Shown here: positions 14,416-15,566 of the stretch, piece after piece
Numbering within the stretch: position 1 is the first letter of the stretch
Layout: the number at the start of each line of letters is the position of its first letter
Assembly: GCA_964447175.1 (NCBI GenBank)
Contig: CAYURP010000056.1
Location: 1-15,566, forward strand
Length of the DNA: 15,566 bases
Origin: CAYURP01 sp964447175
GTDB lineage: Bacteria > Zixibacteria > MSB-5A5 > SM23-73-2
Reading direction: 5' to 3'
Notes under the pieces: model-generated
Told to the model about the DNA's origin: nothing
The model's input: the letters and a program-made list of their open reading frames with translations, nothing else
The model's database searches: none
Translations under genes and position numbers: made by a program

Positions 14416-14439
14416 CTGCTAGGTCAGGAGACCTGGCAG
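14416..14439 (-). repeat. palindrome related to the 40-bp repeat, inverted and divergent
   Basis: CTGCTAGGTC-AGGA-GACCTGGCAG forms a 10-bp stem with one G-U pair and a 4-nt loop. The 11-mer TAGGTCAGGAG inside it equals the reverse complement of part of the 40-bp repeat, so this is probably a third, diverged copy in opposite orientation. A short dyad GTCTG-ACCCC-CAGAC at 14382-14396 lies just upstream. No T-tract follows on either strand. Confidence 0.5.
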
Positions 14440-14494
14440 TCACTGTCCAACAAAATGTATGAAAATAAGTAAAAACAAAAAGAAATGAAAATTC

Positions 14495-14523
14495 TTGACT
14501 ACTAAAAGCTTTTCTTATATGTT
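14495..14523 (+). promoter_or_regulatory. promoter of the tandem-repeat lipoprotein gene
   Basis: TTGACT (14495-14500) and TATGTT (14518-14523) are separated by exactly 17 nt, a good sigma-70-type site. The upstream stretch is A-rich (14461-14494), like an UP element. Transcription would start near 14529, giving a leader of about 60 nt. The lipoprotein gene therefore has its own promoter, separate from the GT39-type gene. Confidence 0.6.
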
Positions 14524-14526
14524 AGC

Positions 14527-14575
14527 GATGAAAAACAACTGATCTTCAAGCGTATCATCAGTTAACCTTTTCATC
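14527..14575 (+). promoter_or_regulatory. nested stem-loop in the lipoprotein mRNA leader
   Basis: GATGAAAA (14527-14534) pairs with TTTTCATC (14568-14575). Inside it AACTGAT (14537-14543) pairs with ATCAGTT (14557-14563) around a 13-nt loop. The structure fills almost the whole predicted leader and ends 3 nt before the strong GGAGG ribosome binding site (14579-14583). It could protect the 5' end or modulate initiation. No known riboswitch class is recognised. Confidence 0.45.
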
Positions 14576-14589
14576 TTTGGAGGATAAAA

Positions 14590-15354
14590 GTGAAAAAAGA
14601 CAAGAGCTTATCGTCATTGTTCTGGGTGAGCCTTCTTTGCTTTTTGATTAGTTCGATCTTTCTGGCAGGATGCGGAAAGGATGCTGAGACCGAGAAAAAA
14701 CAAGCCCTGGCGACCCAGATGAAGAGACCCCAAGTTCAGGGGATCAAAGAGTTCCATGAGGTCTTATATCCAGTATGGCATTCCTATCTACCAGAAGGGA
14801 ATTTCCAATCTATTCGAAATGCAATACCCGAATTTAAGAAAGCTACTGAAATGCTGATGGAAACTGAGTTGCCCCAGTATTATCACACGGTTAAAGATGA
14901 TTTTGAAAACAAAAAGCAAAATCTGGCATTGGCAGTCGAAAAGTTAGATTCTGTATCGCAAACTGGTGACGATAAACAACTGCCAAAAGCCATTGAGGAC
15001 ATGCATACTGCCTTTGAACAGATGGCACGAGTTCTGGCTCCCCGGATAAGGGAACTGGATGAATTCCATCTGGTTCTCTATCCACTCTGGCATGAGGCTC
15101 TGCCTAATCAGGATTATCAGGCAGTTAAGACAGCAATTCCTCCCTTAGAGAAGAGATTGAATGATCTGATGAGAGCACAATTGCCACAACAGTTTAAGGG
15201 TATAGAACCCCAATTTATAGAGAAGCGGGAAGCATTAAGAAAGGCAGTTGAAGAGCTGGCATTAGCCTGTCGCGAGAATAAAGATAAGAATATATTAGAT
15301 AAACTAACTCAAATGCACCAGGCATATCTTGAATTAGATAAAGTTTTCGAGTAG
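14590..15354 (+). CDS. lipoprotein with two tandem His-containing helical repeats, family unknown
   Basis: The 254-residue product begins with a lipoprotein signal peptide and lipobox LAGC (Cys near residue 28), followed by a charged linker. Unit 1 (about 50-149) and unit 2 (about 155-254) align: EFHEVLYPVWH and EFHLVLYPLWH, then NFQSIRNAIPEFKK and DYQAVKTAIPPLEK, then ELPQYY and QLPQQF, closing with DMHTAFEQM and QMHQAYLEL. Each unit is predicted helical, about 100 residues, with three conserved His. That would fit a periplasmic four-helix bundle binding metal or heme, which is inference. GTG at 14590 follows GGAGG by 6 nt. The TAG stop is the first three bases of the downstream 40-bp repeat. 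A decayed paralogue lies at 12148-12539. I do not recognise the family. Confidence 0.85.
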   Translation: MKKDKSLSSLFWVSLLCFLISSIFLAGCGKDAETEKKQALATQMKRPQVQGIKEFHEVLYPVWHSYLPEGNFQSIRNAIPEFKKATEMLMETELPQYYHTVKDDFENKKQNLALAVEKLDSVSQTGDDKQLPKAIEDMHTAFEQMARVLAPRIRELDEFHLVLYPLWHEALPNQDYQAVKTAIPPLEKRLNDLMRAQLPQQFKGIEPQFIEKREALRKAVEELALACRENKDKNILDKLTQMHQAYLELDKVFE

Positions 15355-15391
15355 AATAGCGTCAGGAGCACAGGGCTCCTGACCTACTACT
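15352..15391 (+). repeat. 40-bp palindromic repeat, copy 2
   Basis: This is the second copy of the repeat at 14271, in the same orientation, with the 8-bp stem TCAGGAGC/GCTCCTGA at 15362-15382. Its first three bases are the TAG stop codon of the lipoprotein gene. The two copies bracket the promoter, leader and coding region of that gene. The stem may also stabilise the mRNA 3' end; there is no T-tract. Confidence 0.8.
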
Positions 15392-15398
15392 GAGATTA

Positions 15399-15566
15399 TC
15401 ACCTGAGAGAGGAGATCGGTTTTTGTCTCGGGTGAAGAATTATGTAGTCTAAAACTCTAATAATCAGTATGGTCAATGCTGAATAGATGATTAAGTCACT
15501 GTTAATGTTTAAAGCTTTTATAAGACTTTCAAGTGAATTAAAAAATGTGGAGATAAATCCGAATTG
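15399..15566 (-). CDS. possible C-terminal end of a membrane protein entering from the right edge
   Basis: A minus-strand frame is open from the window edge for 55 codons to a TGA at 15401-15399. It reads roughly TFFNSLESLIKALNINSDLI, then a hydrophobic helix IYSALTILIIRVLDYIIL, then a basic tail (HPRQKPISSLR). The pattern resembles the last helix of polytopic proteins such as LPG-synthase-type flippase families, but the piece is too short to assign. It would be convergent with the lipoprotein gene. Confidence 0.35.
   Translation of the reverse strand, partial: QFGFISTFFNSLESLIKALNINSDLIIYSALTILIIRVLDYIILHPRQKPISSLR
15400..15434. repeat. 9-bp inverted repeat between the convergent genes
   Basis: CACCTGAGA (15400-15408) pairs with TCTCGGGTG (15426-15434), 9 bp with one G-U pair and a 17-nt loop. 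It spans the stop of the possible minus-strand frame. No T-tract follows on either strand, so terminator function is doubtful. Confidence 0.35.

Noticed and set aside
15362..15382. stem-loop after the lipoprotein stop as a rho-independent terminator
   Set aside because: There is a good 8-bp stem but no following T-tract, and the same sequence occurs upstream of the gene as a repeat.
1..15566. CRISPR array, tRNA, rRNA or insertion sequence
   Set aside because: I found no regularly spaced repeats, cloverleaf-like sequence, rRNA stretch, transposase or terminal inverted repeats on reading both strands.

Overview
The window looks like a chromosomal segment from an uncultured Gram-negative-type bacterium, possibly a candidate-phylum or FCB-like lineage. 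Base composition is moderately AT-rich. The clues are a Wzx/Wzy-type exopolysaccharide operon whose chain-length protein carries a C-terminal tyrosine kinase, a stand-alone SLBB protein of a kind I associate with such lineages, a PHP-type (CpsB/YwqE) phosphatase, lipobox lipoproteins, and TTG/GTG starts behind G-run ribosome binding sites. I cannot name the species from sequence alone.

Positions 1-10732, minus strand: one polysaccharide operon, read right to left. The order is PHP phosphatase, SLBB protein, Wzc-like chain-length regulator/tyrosine kinase, radical SAM/SPASM protein, a 74-residue truncated radical SAM relic, Wzx-like flippase, class I methyltransferase, two GT4 glycosyltransferases, and an O-antigen ligase/polymerase-like membrane protein that runs off the left edge. 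Gaps are mostly 3-25 nt or overlaps, except for 168 nt after the kinase gene. The logic is standard: glycosyltransferases and methyltransferase build the lipid-linked repeat unit, the flippase moves it across the membrane, the Wzy-like protein polymerises or ligates it, the kinase/phosphatase pair controls chain length, and the SLBB protein probably contributes to the periplasmic export path. No priming phosphoglycosyltransferase and no full-length Wza is visible, so both must lie elsewhere.

Positions 10733-12147: mostly non-coding sequence around pyrE (orotate phosphoribosyltransferase, minus strand). pyrE has a TTGACA promoter overlapped by a perfect 9-6-9 inverted repeat, a good operator candidate. 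The 490-base gap between pyrE and the polysaccharide operon holds a probable operon promoter, a short dyad and a 63-codon start-less open frame that may be a gene remnant.

Positions 12148-15566, plus strand: a lipoprotein locus. A broken lipoprotein gene (stop codon plus frameshift) is followed by a visibly more GC-rich ArnT/PMT-like membrane glycosyltransferase, a palindrome-rich spacer, and then an intact paralogue of the broken lipoprotein. The intact protein has two tandem copies of a roughly 100-residue helical unit with conserved histidines (EFHxVLYPxWH ... MH). I do not recognise it as a named family. Its gene has a clear promoter and a nested stem-loop leader, and is bracketed by two direct copies of a 40-bp palindromic repeat. 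The last 168 bases hold the possible C-terminal end of a convergent membrane protein gene.

The best candidates for something undescribed are the His-rich tandem-repeat lipoprotein with its decayed paralogue and structured leader, and the SPASM radical enzyme inside the polysaccharide operon.
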